From positions 186,001 through 250,000 of the forward strand of contig JAHBTB010000001.1 of the NCBI GenBank assembly GCA_019638795.1: a stretch of DNA of 64,000 nt, given 5' to 3'. The notes beneath the pieces were generated by a model, which saw only the letters and a program-made list of their open reading frames with translations, did no database searches and was not told where the DNA came from. A program made the translations under genes and the position numbers. This document shows, piece by piece, positions 1 to 8,276 of the stretch (the first letter of the stretch is position 1; every line of letters starts with the position of its first letter). Origin of the DNA: Fimbriimonadaceae bacterium (GTDB lineage Bacteria > Armatimonadota > Fimbriimonadia > Fimbriimonadales > Fimbriimonadaceae).

Positions 1-3000
1 CCCTCCACAAGGACGTCTGGGTCGCCTACGACACCACCAAGTGCAACCTCTACCAGGCGTGGACGGGAGGGGTGAAGTTCGACGGTTCGGTCTACACCAC
101 CGTCCACGGGCCGCAACCCACCAGCGAGGGCGCCCCCTATGTGCGCAACGACGTGGAGGGCGAGACATGGCAGCTCACCCAGGGGGGCAAGGCCGTCGCG
201 ACCAAGCCGGTCTACCGGGGATACAAGTTTGTCGAGGGTCAGGTCAACATCCAGTTCGACTTGCAGTCTTCGGCCGGGGTCGTGCACGTCACCGAGATCC
301 CCGAGTTCTTCTCCGCCGGGGCCGGCAAGGTCGGATTGGAGCGCAAGTTCGTCACGTCCGGCGTCCCTGCCGGGGCGACCCTCGCCGTCACCGGCACCCA
401 CCTTGTCGACACCGAGGTCAACGTGCTGGGCGGAAGCCGCACGACGGTGCTCAAAGGGTCGGCGTCAAACATCGACGTCAAGGCCAACGGCCGCACCACC
501 GTCCGCTACTCCTTTGTGCTTCCCAAGGCCGCGCCCCTGCCTACCCCCAAGCCTCTCCAAGACAAGAGCGACCAGCGGGAGCCTGGGCTCGGCCTGCGCG
601 TCTACTTTGTCGACGACGACATGAGCCACGTGCCCACCCTGGTCGCGGGGCAGACCGGCAACGTCAACAAGATCATCCCCAACGTCGACCTCACGACCAA
701 GGAAGCGTTCGGTGGCCTGGAGACCCGGTTCCTGACCCACGTCACCGGTTACCTGAATGTCAGCCAGGCCGGCCGTTACACGTTCCGCCTCGACAGCAAC
801 GACGGCTCTCGGCTCTCCCTAGACGGCAAGATCGTCCTGGAGCACGACGGGTTCATGGAAATGGGCAAGCCGGGCGACGCCGCCGTTGACCTCGGGGCCG
901 GTGAACACAGCCTCTTCATCGAGCACTTCCAGGAGTTCGGCCCGTTCGGCCTGCGGCTCCTATGGAAGAAGCCGGGCGACAAGGATTTCACCGTCGTCCC
1001 CCCGAGCGTGTTCACGACCGGCAAGGGCGAGGTCCGGGTCGTCGCCCCCGGCAAGAAAAGGGTCATGATGGCGGGCTCCCGCCGCGTGCCCGGCGACATG
1101 CGGCCCCTCGACAAAGTCCACCCGTCCTTCGACTTGTCGCAGGCCCGGCCCGAAAGTTTCAAGCCCAAGGTCGGCGGCATCGACTTCATGCCGAACGGCG
1201 ACATGGTGGTCTGCTGTTGGGAGCCGGACGGCGGCGTGTACCGGGTGTCCAATTACACGAGCAAAGACCCGTCGCAGATCAAGGTCAAGCGGATCGGCGG
1301 CGGCATGGCCGAGCCGCTCGGCATCAAGGTCGTGGACGGCAAGGTCTATGTCCTCCAGAAGCAGGAACTGACCGAACTTGTCGACAACGACGGCGACGGG
1401 GTGACCGACGAGTACCGGTGCGTCGCCAACGGTTGGCAGGTGTCGAACAACTTCCATGAGTTCTCCTTCGGCCTCCCCTACGACGACAAGGAGAAGGTGT
1501 TTTACGCCTCGTTGGCCATCGCCATCGACCCGGGCGGAAAGTCGGCGATGCAACAGCTCCCGAACCGTGGGTCGGTGATGAAAATCCACCTCGACGGCAC
1601 ATACGAGTACATCGCCAACGGGCTCCGGACGCCGAACGGCCTGTGGCTGACCCCTGACGGCAAGCTCTTCATCGCCGACAACCAGGGTGACTGGGTGCCC
1701 GCCAACAAGATCGTCCAGATCGAACCCGGCGCCTGGTACGGCAACCGGTCCGTCGACCCCCAAGGCACCGAGGGGCGCGTCGCCCACCCGCCTGTCGCGT
1801 GGTTGCCCGAGAACGAGATCGCCAACTCGCCAAGCAACGTCGTGCCGCTCGACTACGGCCCTTACAAGGGCCAGTGGGCGTTCGGCGACGTCACCTACGG
1901 CGGGCTGACCCGCCTCTTCATGGAGTCGGTGGGCGGCCAACTCCAAGGCGGCGTGGTCAGGTTTGTCGCCGGGCTTGAGGCCGGGGTCAACCGGACGGCG
2001 GTCGGGCCCGACGGCGCCCTTTACGTCGGCGGCGTCGGGAGCAGCGGCAACTGGGGTGAGGAGAACAAGCTGTGGTATGGGCTCCAACGCCTTGTCTACA
2101 ACGGCAAGCCCACCTACGAGATCCTGCGTGCCTCGGCCATGACAAACGGCTTTGAGCTGGAGTTCACCGAGCCGGTGGCCCGCGGCGTCGGCGACACCCC
2201 CGGCTACTTCCCCACCCGGCAATGGACGTACGTCGCCACCAGCGAGTACGGCGGGCCGAACATCGACGAGACCTCGTTCCTGCCCCGGTCGGTGACATGG
2301 AGCGGCGACCGAAAGAGCGTGTTCCTGGAATACGACGGGCTCAAGGAGGGGTACGTGGTCGACATCCGCGTCCACCCGTCCGTCCTCTCGGCCTCGGGAC
2401 AAAGCCTGTGGTCGACTGAGATGTTCTACACCCTCAACAAGATCCCGGCGGGCAAGGTCGGCAAGGTCGTCTACGGGCGGCCCCAACCGGCCAACGTGCT
2501 CTCTCGCGACGAACAGCGCGAAGGGTTCCAGCTCCTCTTTGACGGGCGGTCTCTGGAACAGTGGCGCGGGTACCGCCGGGCCGACGTGCCTCGGGCCTGG
2601 TTCATCGAGGACGGCGGCATCACCGTCGACTCGAGCAAGGGCGACGGCGGCGACCTCGTCACCAAGGAGACCTATGGTGACTTTGAGCTCCGCTTCGAAT
2701 GGAAGGTCCCCGCACCTGGCACCAACAGCGGGGTCATCTACCGGTGCACGGAAGACCAAGACTACTCGTTCAAGACCGGCCTGGAATACCAGGTGCTCGA
2801 CAACGAGAAGCACCTTGACGGCCGGAACCCGCTGACCTCGGCCGGGGCCTGCTACGGCCTCTATGCCCCCAGCGGCGACTACACCCGCCCGGTCGGCGAG
2901 TGGAACGAGGCGAAGATCGTCTGTAAGGGCGGCAAGGTCGAGCACTGGTTGAACGGCCGTATGGTGCTCAGCTACGACCTTGACTCGCCCGACTTTGCCG

Positions 3001-3134
3001 AGAAGCTGGCGGCGAGTAAGTTCAAGGGCCTGCCGGGGTTCGCCCGGGCCGGATTCGGCCACATCGCCCTGCAAGACCACGGCGACAAGGCGATGTTCCG
3101 CAACCTGAGGATCAAGAAGCTGGCCGACAAGTGA
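1..3134 (+). CDS. Large secreted PA14 / sorbosone-dehydrogenase-like propeller / DUF1080 protein, 5' partial
   Basis: The reading frame is open from base 3, so the true start lies upstream. Three domains can be read. A PA14-like beta-sandwich (about nt 580-980) has the YTFRLDSNDGSRLSLDG pattern. A six-bladed glucose/sorbosone-dehydrogenase-like propeller spans about nt 1160-2450, with TPNGLWLTPDGKLFIADNQGD. A C-terminal DUF1080 (3-keto-disaccharide hydrolase, concanavalin-like) domain spans about nt 2525-3120, with LLFDGRSLEQWRGY and NSGVIYR. This arrangement is common in Planctomycetes, Verrucomicrobia and Armatimonadota, where such proteins are exported. DUF1080 members are linked to hydrolysis of 3-keto-glycosides. 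The domain calls are from motif recognition; the substrate is unknown. The next gene is convergent, 24 nt away. Confidence 0.85.
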   Translation, partial: LHKDVWVAYDTTKCNLYQAWTGGVKFDGSVYTTVHGPQPTSEGAPYVRNDVEGETWQLTQGGKAVATKPVYRGYKFVEGQVNIQFDLQSSAGVVHVTEIPEFFSAGAGKVGLERKFVTSGVPAGATLAVTGTHLVDTEVNVLGGSRTTVLKGSASNIDVKANGRTTVRYSFVLPKAAPLPTPKPLQDKSDQREPGLGLRVYFVDDDMSHVPTLVAGQTGNVNKIIPNVDLTTKEAFGGLETRFLTHVTGYLNVSQAGRYTFRLDSNDGSRLSLDGKIVLEHDGFMEMGKPGDAAVDLGAGEHSLFIEHFQEFGPFGLRLLWKKPGDKDFTVVPPSVFTTGKGEVRVVAPGKKRVMMAGSRRVPGDMRPLDKVHPSFDLSQARPESFKPKVGGIDFMPNGDMVVCCWEPDGGVYRVSNYTSKDPSQIKVKRIGGGMAEPLGIKVVDGKVYVLQKQELTELVDNDGDGVTDEYRCVANGWQVSNNFHEFSFGLPYDDKEKVFYASLAIAIDPGGKSAMQQLPNRGSVMKIHLDGTYEYIANGLRTPNGLWLTPDGKLFIADNQGDWVPANKIVQIEPGAWYGNRSVDPQGTEGRVAHPPVAWLPENEIANSPSNVVPLDYGPYKGQWAFGDVTYGGLTRLFMESVGGQLQGGVVRFVAGLEAGVNRTAVGPDGALYVGGVGSSGNWGEENKLWYGLQRLVYNGKPTYEILRASAMTNGFELEFTEPVARGVGDTPGYFPTRQWTYVATSEYGGPNIDETSFLPRSVTWSGDRKSVFLEYDGLKEGYVVDIRVHPSVLSASGQSLWSTEMFYTLNKIPAGKVGKVVYGRPQPANVLSRDEQREGFQLLFDGRSLEQWRGYRRADVPRAWFIEDGGITVDSSKGDGGDLVTKETYGDFELRFEWKVPAPGTNSGVIYRCTEDQDYSFKTGLEYQVLDNEKHLDGRNPLTSAGACYGLYAPSGDYTRPVGEWNEAKIVCKGGKVEHWLNGRMVLSYDLDSPDFAEKLAASKFKGLPGFARAGFGHIALQDHGDKAMFRNLRIKKLADK

Positions 3135-3158
3135 GCCGTCCTTGGTCCGCTGGGCGGG

Positions 3159-3953
3159 TCACCCCGCCTGGCGGACGTCGAGGGTCTGGCCGACGGCGAG
3201 TCGTCCCGAACCTTCAGGGACGAAGTAGTTGCCGAAGTAGACGGCCCGCCCCTCGTGGCGATACCCCGCGAGAGTCCGGAGCGGCTCGACCCCGACCTCG
3301 GCGGTGTCTTGGTCGGTCGTGGTGACCGCGCACCGTCCGCACCGCTTGGCCGCCCTGAACCGGACGCCGCCCAGTTCAAAGCCGGGCCAGGTGTCCTCTT
3401 CGAACGGCGCGACCCCGGCGACGACGATGTTCGGGCGGAAGCGGTTCATCGGCAGGGGCTGGTCGAGACGGGAGTTCAAGTCGTCCAGTGAACTCGTCGA
3501 CGCGACGAGCACGGGGAACGCGTCGGCAAAGCCGACATGGTCGCCTGGCTGTGTGTATTGCCGCGAGCAGGGCCTGACCGTCTCGTCGGGCATGTAGACA
3601 AGGCGGACCGGCAGGCCCAGGTGCCCCGTCAGCCAGGCGTCGACCTCTCTTGAGACATGGGTGGCCCGGCACGTGTCCTCCCAGACGGTGACGTCAAGCG
3701 GTCCCCCCTCCGGCGTGGGCACCTCCATGCCGGCTCCGTCCGGGGCCCGTAGGGAGAGCCTGCCGTCGCGCAGCTCCGTACGGAAAAGGCACAACCGCGG
3801 GTGGGAGCGCTGGCTGATGAACCGCCCGTCCTCACCGACAAGCATCCACCGGCGGTCCCCCTCCAACCCTCGTGGCCCGACGACCGACTCGGCGAGGTCG
3901 ATGCCCCGCATACCCTTGACCGGATAGAGGTGGACCGAGGCGACTGTCGGCAT
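3159..3953 (-). CDS. MOSC domain protein (YcbX/mARC-like, short form)
   Basis: An N-terminal MOSC beta-barrel region begins HLYPVKGMRGIDL, and GDRRWMLV follows. The C-terminal MOSC core has NRFRPNIVV and the conserved cysteine segment AKRCGRCAVTTTDQ. That cysteine normally coordinates the molybdenum cofactor in YcbX/mARC enzymes, which reduce N-hydroxylated compounds. The 2Fe-2S ferredoxin domain found at the C-terminus of E. coli YcbX is absent, so a separate electron donor would be needed. I chose ATG at 3953 over GTG at 3956 because a TAGACT -10-like box (3960-3965 on this strand) lies exactly 6 nt upstream, which predicts a leaderless mRNA. The substrate is unknown. Confidence 0.85.
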   Translation of the reverse strand: MPTVASVHLYPVKGMRGIDLAESVVGPRGLEGDRRWMLVGEDGRFISQRSHPRLCLFRTELRDGRLSLRAPDGAGMEVPTPEGGPLDVTVWEDTCRATHVSREVDAWLTGHLGLPVRLVYMPDETVRPCSRQYTQPGDHVGFADAFPVLVASTSSLDDLNSRLDQPLPMNRFRPNIVVAGVAPFEEDTWPGFELGGVRFRAAKRCGRCAVTTTDQDTAEVGVEPLRTLAGYRHEGRAVYFGNYFVPEGSGRLAVGQTLDVRQAG

Positions 3954-3959
3954 CACCGG

Positions 3960-3965
3960 AGTCTA
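3960..3965 (-). promoter_or_regulatory. -10-like box (TAGACT) for the MOSC gene
   Basis: TAGACT reads on the minus strand, 6 nt before the ATG at 3953. Transcription would begin at or next to the start codon. No clear -35 box is seen. It fits the layout seen at several other genes in this window. Confidence 0.4.
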
Positions 3966-3983
3966 CCGGCTCACCAAATGAAG

Positions 3984-4015
3984 GACCGCCCCGGCCGAAC
4001 ACGGCCGGGGCGGTC
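3984..4015 (-). terminator. Hairpin downstream of rpsD
   Basis: A perfect 13-bp GC-rich stem (3984-3996 with 4003-4015) has a 6-nt loop. It lies 23 nt past the rpsD stop and just upstream of the MOSC gene. The U-tract is poor, so this is a strong hairpin but a modest intrinsic terminator by sequence. Confidence 0.6.
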
Positions 4016-4038
4016 TGTGGATCAGGGTCTGACCCGGG

Positions 4039-4647
4039 TCAGCGGGCGTAGAACTCGACGACCTGCTGCTCTTTGAAGAAGCTGGGGAAGTCCTCGCGCT
4101 CGGGCAAGGCGATGACCTTGCCGCTCATGTCCGCCACGTTCGGCTCCAGATAGACGGGGACCGGAGCACCTTCGTATTGGTTGCGCTTGGCCAGATCCTT
4201 GCTCTGTTGCCGGTCGCGGACGCTGACGACGTCGCCGACCTTCAGGGTGTAGGACGGGATGTCGACCAGCTTGCCGTTGACGCAGATGTGCTGGTGGCTC
4301 ACCATTTGGCGGGCCTGGAAGATGGTGCGGGCGTAGCCCAGCCGATAGACGACGGTCTGCAGACGCAGGTCCAGGAGCCGCAAAAAGTTGAGGCCCGTGT
4401 TGCCATGCATCCGGCTCGCCTTCTCAAAGGTGTTGCGGAACTGCTTTTCCAGCATCCCGTAGTAGCGGCGGATGACCTGCTTGGCCAACAACTGCTCGCC
4501 ATACTCGGACATGCGGTTGTCGCGGACGTTCGGGCCGTGCTGACCCGGCTTGTAGGGGCGTTTTGTGCTGGGGCACTTGGTCTTGCCCCAGATGTTGAAG
4601 CCGACTTTACGGCAGATGTCTGATCTTCTTCCTCGGTATGTCGCCAT
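4039..4647 (-). CDS. rpsD: 30S ribosomal protein S4
   Basis: The protein has 202 residues, normal S4 length. The N-terminus MATYRGRRSDICRK is followed by the family signature KCPSTKRPYKPGQHG and an S4 RNA-binding domain (about residues 90-155) with VSHQHICVNGKLVDIPSY. S4 nucleates 30S assembly on 16S rRNA and in many bacteria represses its own mRNA. The start at 4647 is preferred to the longer upstream reading frame because it gives the canonical N-terminus. Only two cysteines remain in the N-terminal region, so the four-Cys zinc site of some S4 proteins is absent. The gene stands alone rather than in an alpha operon with rpsM, rpsK and rpoA. Confidence 0.97.
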   Translation of the reverse strand: MATYRGRRSDICRKVGFNIWGKTKCPSTKRPYKPGQHGPNVRDNRMSEYGEQLLAKQVIRRYYGMLEKQFRNTFEKASRMHGNTGLNFLRLLDLRLQTVVYRLGYARTIFQARQMVSHQHICVNGKLVDIPSYTLKVGDVVSVRDRQQSKDLAKRNQYEGAPVPVYLEPNVADMSGKVIALPEREDFPSFFKEQQVVEFYAR

Positions 4648-4816
4648 GCTTATTGGTCCAAAGCCTTTTCCAGTTGGTTTCACACCCGGGCAAAGCCGGG
4701 GTGGGCGTAACCCAGGATTATGGCACCAACCGGCTTCCGAGGCAGGCCGCGGCCGCCGAGAGTCCCGACTTCTAGCCTGATGAGCGGGGCTTCGGCGGCT
4801 GACAATCCAGGTAACT
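4648..4816. other. Divergent intergenic region, rpsD / PilZ gene
   Basis: This 169-nt region separates divergent genes. On the rpsD side there is a CATAAT-like -10 near 4713-4718 and an imperfect 8-bp hairpin near 4681-4705 (CACCCCGG pairing with CCCGGGTG, one mismatch), so rpsD would have a leader of about 60-70 nt. S4 leaders are often autoregulatory targets, but I cannot recognise a known S4-binding fold. On the plus side, AGG lies shortly before the ATG at 4817. Confidence 0.35.
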
Positions 4817-5416
4817 ATGTCGAACACGGTCAAGTCTCAGCCCTTCGACCTCCGCTTGGGGGACGATGTCAAGATCATCACCCCGGGGGACGAGAGCACC
4901 GTCCCCGGCCGTGTCGCCATGGCAGCAGCCCCGGTCTACGAGATCAAGATGGACGACGACGTCGAGTTGACGGTCGGCACACCGGTGCGTTGCGAACCCG
5001 TCAACTGCCCGCGCCACTCGCGCATCATGGCCAGTGTCGTCGGCCACAAGAAGGGCGAGACCAAGCTCTGGATCACCGCGATGGAGATCAAGGTCGGCAC
5101 CGAACGGGCCAAGCGGTTCCCCGTCAAGGGCGTCAAGGCCCTTGTCAGCCCCGAAGTCGGCACCGTCGACCTGCACGACGTGTCCACGTCTGGGTTGTCG
5201 TTCACTTGTGGGGTGCGCGTCTTCCCCGGCGACCAGCTGACCCTGGACATCGACAGCGGCGTCAGCCCGCTCAAGGTCGCCGTCGAGGTCGCCCACACCA
5301 CCCAGGCGGTCGGCTCGGCCGAGGTCGTGGTCGGCTGCCGCCTGACCTCCAAGACCGACGACTGGGCCGACTTCGTCCGGCGCATCCAAACAACCCAGTT
5401 CGCCAAGGCGGGCTGA
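4817..5416 (+). CDS. PilZ-domain-like protein
   Basis: The protein has 199 residues and no signal peptide or membrane segment. Residues 95-195 resemble a PilZ c-di-GMP-binding domain: a basic RAKRFPVKG stretch followed by the D/NxSxxG-type motif DLHDVSTSGLSF and FPGDQLTLDID. Residues 1-90 form a beta-rich region like the N-terminal flagellar-brake/YcgR-N module. Known PilZ proteins bind c-di-GMP and control motility, pili or exopolysaccharide. The two-arginine RxxxR motif is only partly kept (R-A-K-R), so ligand binding is not certain. The gene is single and convergent with the phage portal gene. Confidence 0.65.
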   Translation: MSNTVKSQPFDLRLGDDVKIITPGDESTVPGRVAMAAAPVYEIKMDDDVELTVGTPVRCEPVNCPRHSRIMASVVGHKKGETKLWITAMEIKVGTERAKRFPVKGVKALVSPEVGTVDLHDVSTSGLSFTCGVRVFPGDQLTLDIDSGVSPLKVAVEVAHTTQAVGSAEVVVGCRLTSKTDDWADFVRRIQTTQFAKAG

Positions 5417-5447
5417 CCCTTGGCCTTGGCCACGGCGTGGTCCCCGC

Positions 5448-6527
5448 TTACACCAACCGGCCGGTGGCGAAGGCGTCTTGGCTCGACCGGTCGAACTCGA
5501 ACCGGGGCACGGGGCCAGGGCCGAAGTTAAGCTCGACCAGCGGGCGGACCACCTGCTCGGTCATGACACGGTCGGCCAGTTCCTTGCGCAACGCCTCGGT
5601 CTGGAGCAGCAGCACCTGCAGGTGGACCTTGCCCAAGGCGAGCGACCCGACCCGTCGGCCCTCGTCTGTCGTGAGGGTCTGGCCGAGGATCGCCCGGGCG
5701 ATCTCCCGGTTGTGGAACTCCACCGCCTCCTGGAACCCCGTCGACGCCGACGGGTCGCCTCCCAGGGTGCTGATGTCGATCTCGCTGGGGAACACGACAC
5801 TGACGTTGTCCTGTAGGTTCCGCAGGGCTTCGGCGACGGCCTCCTGCTCTTCCCGCGGCAGGCCACGCTGGTACTTGCCGAGCACGGTCGGCATGGCGAA
5901 CCGGCTCAAGTGCAGCTTCCACGCTGACAGCAGGTCTTGCTTGGCCCGCCAGTGCCGGTACGCCGCCCCCAAGTCGCTGGTGCCCCGAGGGTCGGCGTAA
6001 GTCGGCCGGTTGGTGAAGACGACGAACTTTTCTGTGTCCAGGTGGCGCACCGGCTCGCCGGGAGTCCGGAGGACCAGGCCGGTCACCGCACCGAAGGCGT
6101 CGACCTCCAGCCCGAAGTTCTCGGGGTCCTTGCTCCGTACCGCCTTCAGGACGATGTGCCGCCCGTCCAGGGCGTAGACAAGTTCCTGGACCGACCAACC
6201 GTTGACAAAAGCCTGCATGGCGTTGTCCAGGATGGAAAGGGGCGACCCGTCCATCTGCTCAAACATCGTCCTGACGAAGTCCGCGCGGCGACGCCCTTCC
6301 GCCGTCCCGTCGTCCGTGACCCGGTGTTCGGCGGCCAAGACGGCCTTGCGCTTGATCGTCATCGCCGTCTGCACCATCGCGTCGCCCAGCATCGCCTGAT
6401 AAGTCGACAACGGCAGCCCGCCTGGCGGCGGGCCGGGGTACTCCATTTGTCTGCGTTGGGCTATCGTCAGGCCGGGGGCCGTCTCAGCCAGTGTTCGAGT
6501 CTTCTTTCGTGAAAAGATGTTCCGCAT
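5448..6527 (-). CDS. Phage portal protein, DUF935 (Mu gp29-like), short
   Basis: The protein has 359 residues. It contains the DUF935 features RRADFVRTMFEQMDGSPL, a WSVQELVY segment, GLVLRTPGEPVRHLDTEKF and FHNREIARAILGQTLTTDEG. The portal forms the dodecameric DNA entry ring at one capsid vertex and docks the terminase. I chose the ATG at 6527, giving MRNIFSRKK. Codons upstream of it in this frame only shadow the terminase, which it overlaps by 44 nt. Mu gp29 is about 510 residues, so this protein looks truncated at the C-terminus, ending soon after FEFDRSSQD, possibly at the edge of the element. The tRNA terminator upstream raises the question of what promoter serves it. Confidence 0.85.
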   Translation of the reverse strand: MRNIFSRKKTRTLAETAPGLTIAQRRQMEYPGPPPGGLPLSTYQAMLGDAMVQTAMTIKRKAVLAAEHRVTDDGTAEGRRRADFVRTMFEQMDGSPLSILDNAMQAFVNGWSVQELVYALDGRHIVLKAVRSKDPENFGLEVDAFGAVTGLVLRTPGEPVRHLDTEKFVVFTNRPTYADPRGTSDLGAAYRHWRAKQDLLSAWKLHLSRFAMPTVLGKYQRGLPREEQEAVAEALRNLQDNVSVVFPSEIDISTLGGDPSASTGFQEAVEFHNREIARAILGQTLTTDEGRRVGSLALGKVHLQVLLLQTEALRKELADRVMTEQVVRPLVELNFGPGPVPRFEFDRSSQDAFATGRLV

Positions 6528-7806
6528 GGTTTTGTGAGTCTTGGGAGAATCGTCGAGGTGGCCCGAGGGTGATCGCGGGCCGATACTCTTTGGGGAGCAG
6601 GCGGCAGGCGAGGGCCAAGGCGACGACCAAGTCGTCGTGGTCGTTTCCCGCCGCTTCGAGCCGGAGGTTCCCTGCCGGCGTGGACTTGGCCTCGAAGCGG
6701 TCCAGTTGGCGCAGGAGGGCCGGGTCGGGCTCCATCTGCAGGGCGGCGCGGTCCACCAACATGGCCAAGCCGTCGACCAGTTCCCGCTTGACCGCAGGGC
6801 TGAAGACCAGTCCGGTGACGCCGGCCGACGGTGCGGCGCCCCGGAGCATTTCCAGCACGGGGTCGCCGACACCGGTGGCGTCGCACAGGACCCGGCATCC
6901 CGGAAAGGAGTCGATGATGCGGGCCACCTCGGCGACCGAACCGACCCAGTCCATGCCCCGCCACTGCCTCAGACCGACGAGCTTCGCCGCGTCCCGGTGC
7001 CCCGCAAGGACGGCGACGGCGGTGTAGTCGCGGTAACGCGCCCAGTCGACCCCGACGACGAAGGGGCCGGAAACCGGCCCCAACCGGGGTGTCAGGCAGG
7101 CCTGCACTTTGTCGCTGGGAAAGACCTTCCCCGCCGCCTCGTCAAACTGGGCCTCGTATTCGACCGCATAAGCACGCTCACTCACCAACTCCTTTTGCAC
7201 CGCCAAGAACGCTGGCTGCACCAAGGGGTTTTCGCTGGAAGGGGCTTGGCGCGACCAGAACCCGTTCTCGCCGCGCTGTCCCATCTGGAACGCACGCCAA
7301 AAGTGGTTTCGACCAAACGGGGTGCTGATCAGGGTCAGTCGCCCTTCGCAAGTCGCCATCATCGGCAAGGCGACCTCGGTCACCAGACTTTCGGGCAGAA
7401 AGGCGGCCTCGTCCACGACAATGTCCGTCGCCCCGTGCCCGCGCAGCGCACGCGGGACGAAGCCCGATCGGGCCAACACCTTGTGCGCACCGTAGGCGAG
7501 CTCGGGATGCCGGCCCCGCCGCACGTGCGGTCGAGCGTCACCGCCGTCCCGCGCGACCAACTGGTCCAGCAGGTCGACGACGCGGTCGAAGAGCAGGTTC
7601 GACTGCTCAAGGGTCGGGGCCAAGAGAAGGTGGCGGGTCGGCGACGGGCGATGAAGGGCGGCCAAGACGGCCGCGGCGCAGGCGTCGGTCTTCCCCCACC
7701 GCCGGCCACAGGCCAAGACTTTGTTCGGGGCCTCGGCGAGCAGGAACTCGCGCTGGCCCGGATGGGGTGACCACACCGGCGCCAACCGGTTCAGAAATCT
7801 GGTCAA
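6484..7806 (-). CDS. Phage terminase large subunit
   Basis: The protein has 440 residues. It has an ATPase domain with Walker A ACGRRWGKT (residues 32-40) and Walker B DIVVDEAAF (128-136), the catalytic glutamate following the aspartate. The C-terminal RNase H-like nuclease has VGVDWARYRDYTA, CDATGVGDPV and DHDDLVVALALA, which carry the metal-binding acidic residues. It pumps and cuts DNA into the procapsid. The start is a TTG at 7806, only 22 nt after the end of the tRNA-Trp terminator hairpin, with no good Shine-Dalgarno. A start slightly further in is possible. Both active sites look intact. Confidence 0.92.
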   Translation of the reverse strand: MTRFLNRLAPVWSPHPGQREFLLAEAPNKVLACGRRWGKTDACAAAVLAALHRPSPTRHLLLAPTLEQSNLLFDRVVDLLDQLVARDGGDARPHVRRGRHPELAYGAHKVLARSGFVPRALRGHGATDIVVDEAAFLPESLVTEVALPMMATCEGRLTLISTPFGRNHFWRAFQMGQRGENGFWSRQAPSSENPLVQPAFLAVQKELVSERAYAVEYEAQFDEAAGKVFPSDKVQACLTPRLGPVSGPFVVGVDWARYRDYTAVAVLAGHRDAAKLVGLRQWRGMDWVGSVAEVARIIDSFPGCRVLCDATGVGDPVLEMLRGAAPSAGVTGLVFSPAVKRELVDGLAMLVDRAALQMEPDPALLRQLDRFEAKSTPAGNLRLEAAGNDHDDLVVALALACRLLPKEYRPAITLGPPRRFSQDSQNHAEHLFTKEDSNTG

Positions 7807-7827
7807 AGGAGCGTGGTATCAAACGAA

Positions 7828-7864
7828 GACAGGGCACGGGCCGGTGTCGGCTCCATGCCCTGTC
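7828..7864 (-). terminator. Intrinsic terminator after tRNA-Trp
   Basis: A perfect 9-bp inverted repeat (7828-7836 with 7856-7864) is followed on the minus strand by TTCGTTTG. It lies directly downstream of tRNA-Trp and upstream of terminase, so transcription through the head cassette should be reduced here. Confidence 0.6.
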
Positions 7865-7877
7865 AGCAAAGGAGTGG

Positions 7878-7950
7878 CAGGGGCGACAAGATTCGAACTC
7901 GCGACCTGCGGTTTTGGAGACCGCTGCTCTACCAGCTGAGCTACACCCCT
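7878..7950 (-). tRNA. tRNA-Trp (anticodon CCA)
   Basis: A full cloverleaf can be drawn. The acceptor stem AGGGGTG pairs with CGCCCCT (one G-U pair), with discriminator G73. The D arm carries AGCTCAGCTGGTAGAGC, the anticodon stem GCGGT/ACCGC holds loop CTCCAAA, and the T arm carries GTTCGAATC. The 3' CCA is genome-encoded (7875-7877), extending the gene to 76 nt. It begins 20 nt after the stop of the preceding head gene on the same strand. It looks fully functional and host-like. trpS lies about 4.4 kb upstream. Confidence 0.95.
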
Positions 7951-7970
7951 GCGAGGACGGCCAGAATACC

Positions 7971-8276
7971 TCAGCGGCTCGCGACCAGGGCCTTGGCCAC
8001 GGACTGTCCGTAGGCCTCCCGGGGGATGACGCCACGGACCGTGTAGGTGACGCCGTCCCGGACGGCGGCCTGGCCCGTGGTGGTCGTGTCGTCCGACGGG
8101 ACCGTCACGAGAAACCAGGGCGGCGCGCCCGAGACGGCGGCGGCGTTGTCCAAAAGGACGGCGGCGTAGTTGGCGCTGATCGCCGCCCAGACACCGGTGT
8201 GGCCCGTGCCGCCCACCGTGAACGTAGTGCCGTGCCTCCGCACTGCCCCCGCCGCTCTGGCCTGGGCCCGGGTCAA
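7971..8276 (-). CDS. Small phage protein, possible head-tail joining protein
   Basis: The protein has 101 residues from a TTG start that overlaps the previous stop (TTGA). Residues 12-50 include GTTFTVGGTGHTGVWAAIS. A C-terminal strand-rich part has VRDGVTYTVRGVIPREAYGQ. Size, position after the connector-like gene and the beta-rich pattern fit head-tail joining proteins (lambda FII-like or Mu gp37-type). I recognise no specific family motif, so the function rests mainly on context. It ends 20 nt before tRNA-Trp. Confidence 0.55.
   Translation of the reverse strand: MTRAQARAAGAVRRHGTTFTVGGTGHTGVWAAISANYAAVLLDNAAAVSGAPPWFLVTVPSDDTTTTGQAAVRDGVTYTVRGVIPREAYGQSVAKALVASR

Noticed and set aside
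960-3080. 706-codon open frame on the minus strand
   Set aside because: It is antisense to the DUF1080 protein, and its sequence shows no domain; long antisense frames are common in GC-rich DNA with third-position G/C.
7607-8035. 142-codon minus-strand frame crossing the tRNA
   Set aside because: It reads through tRNA-Trp and its terminator, so it cannot be a gene.
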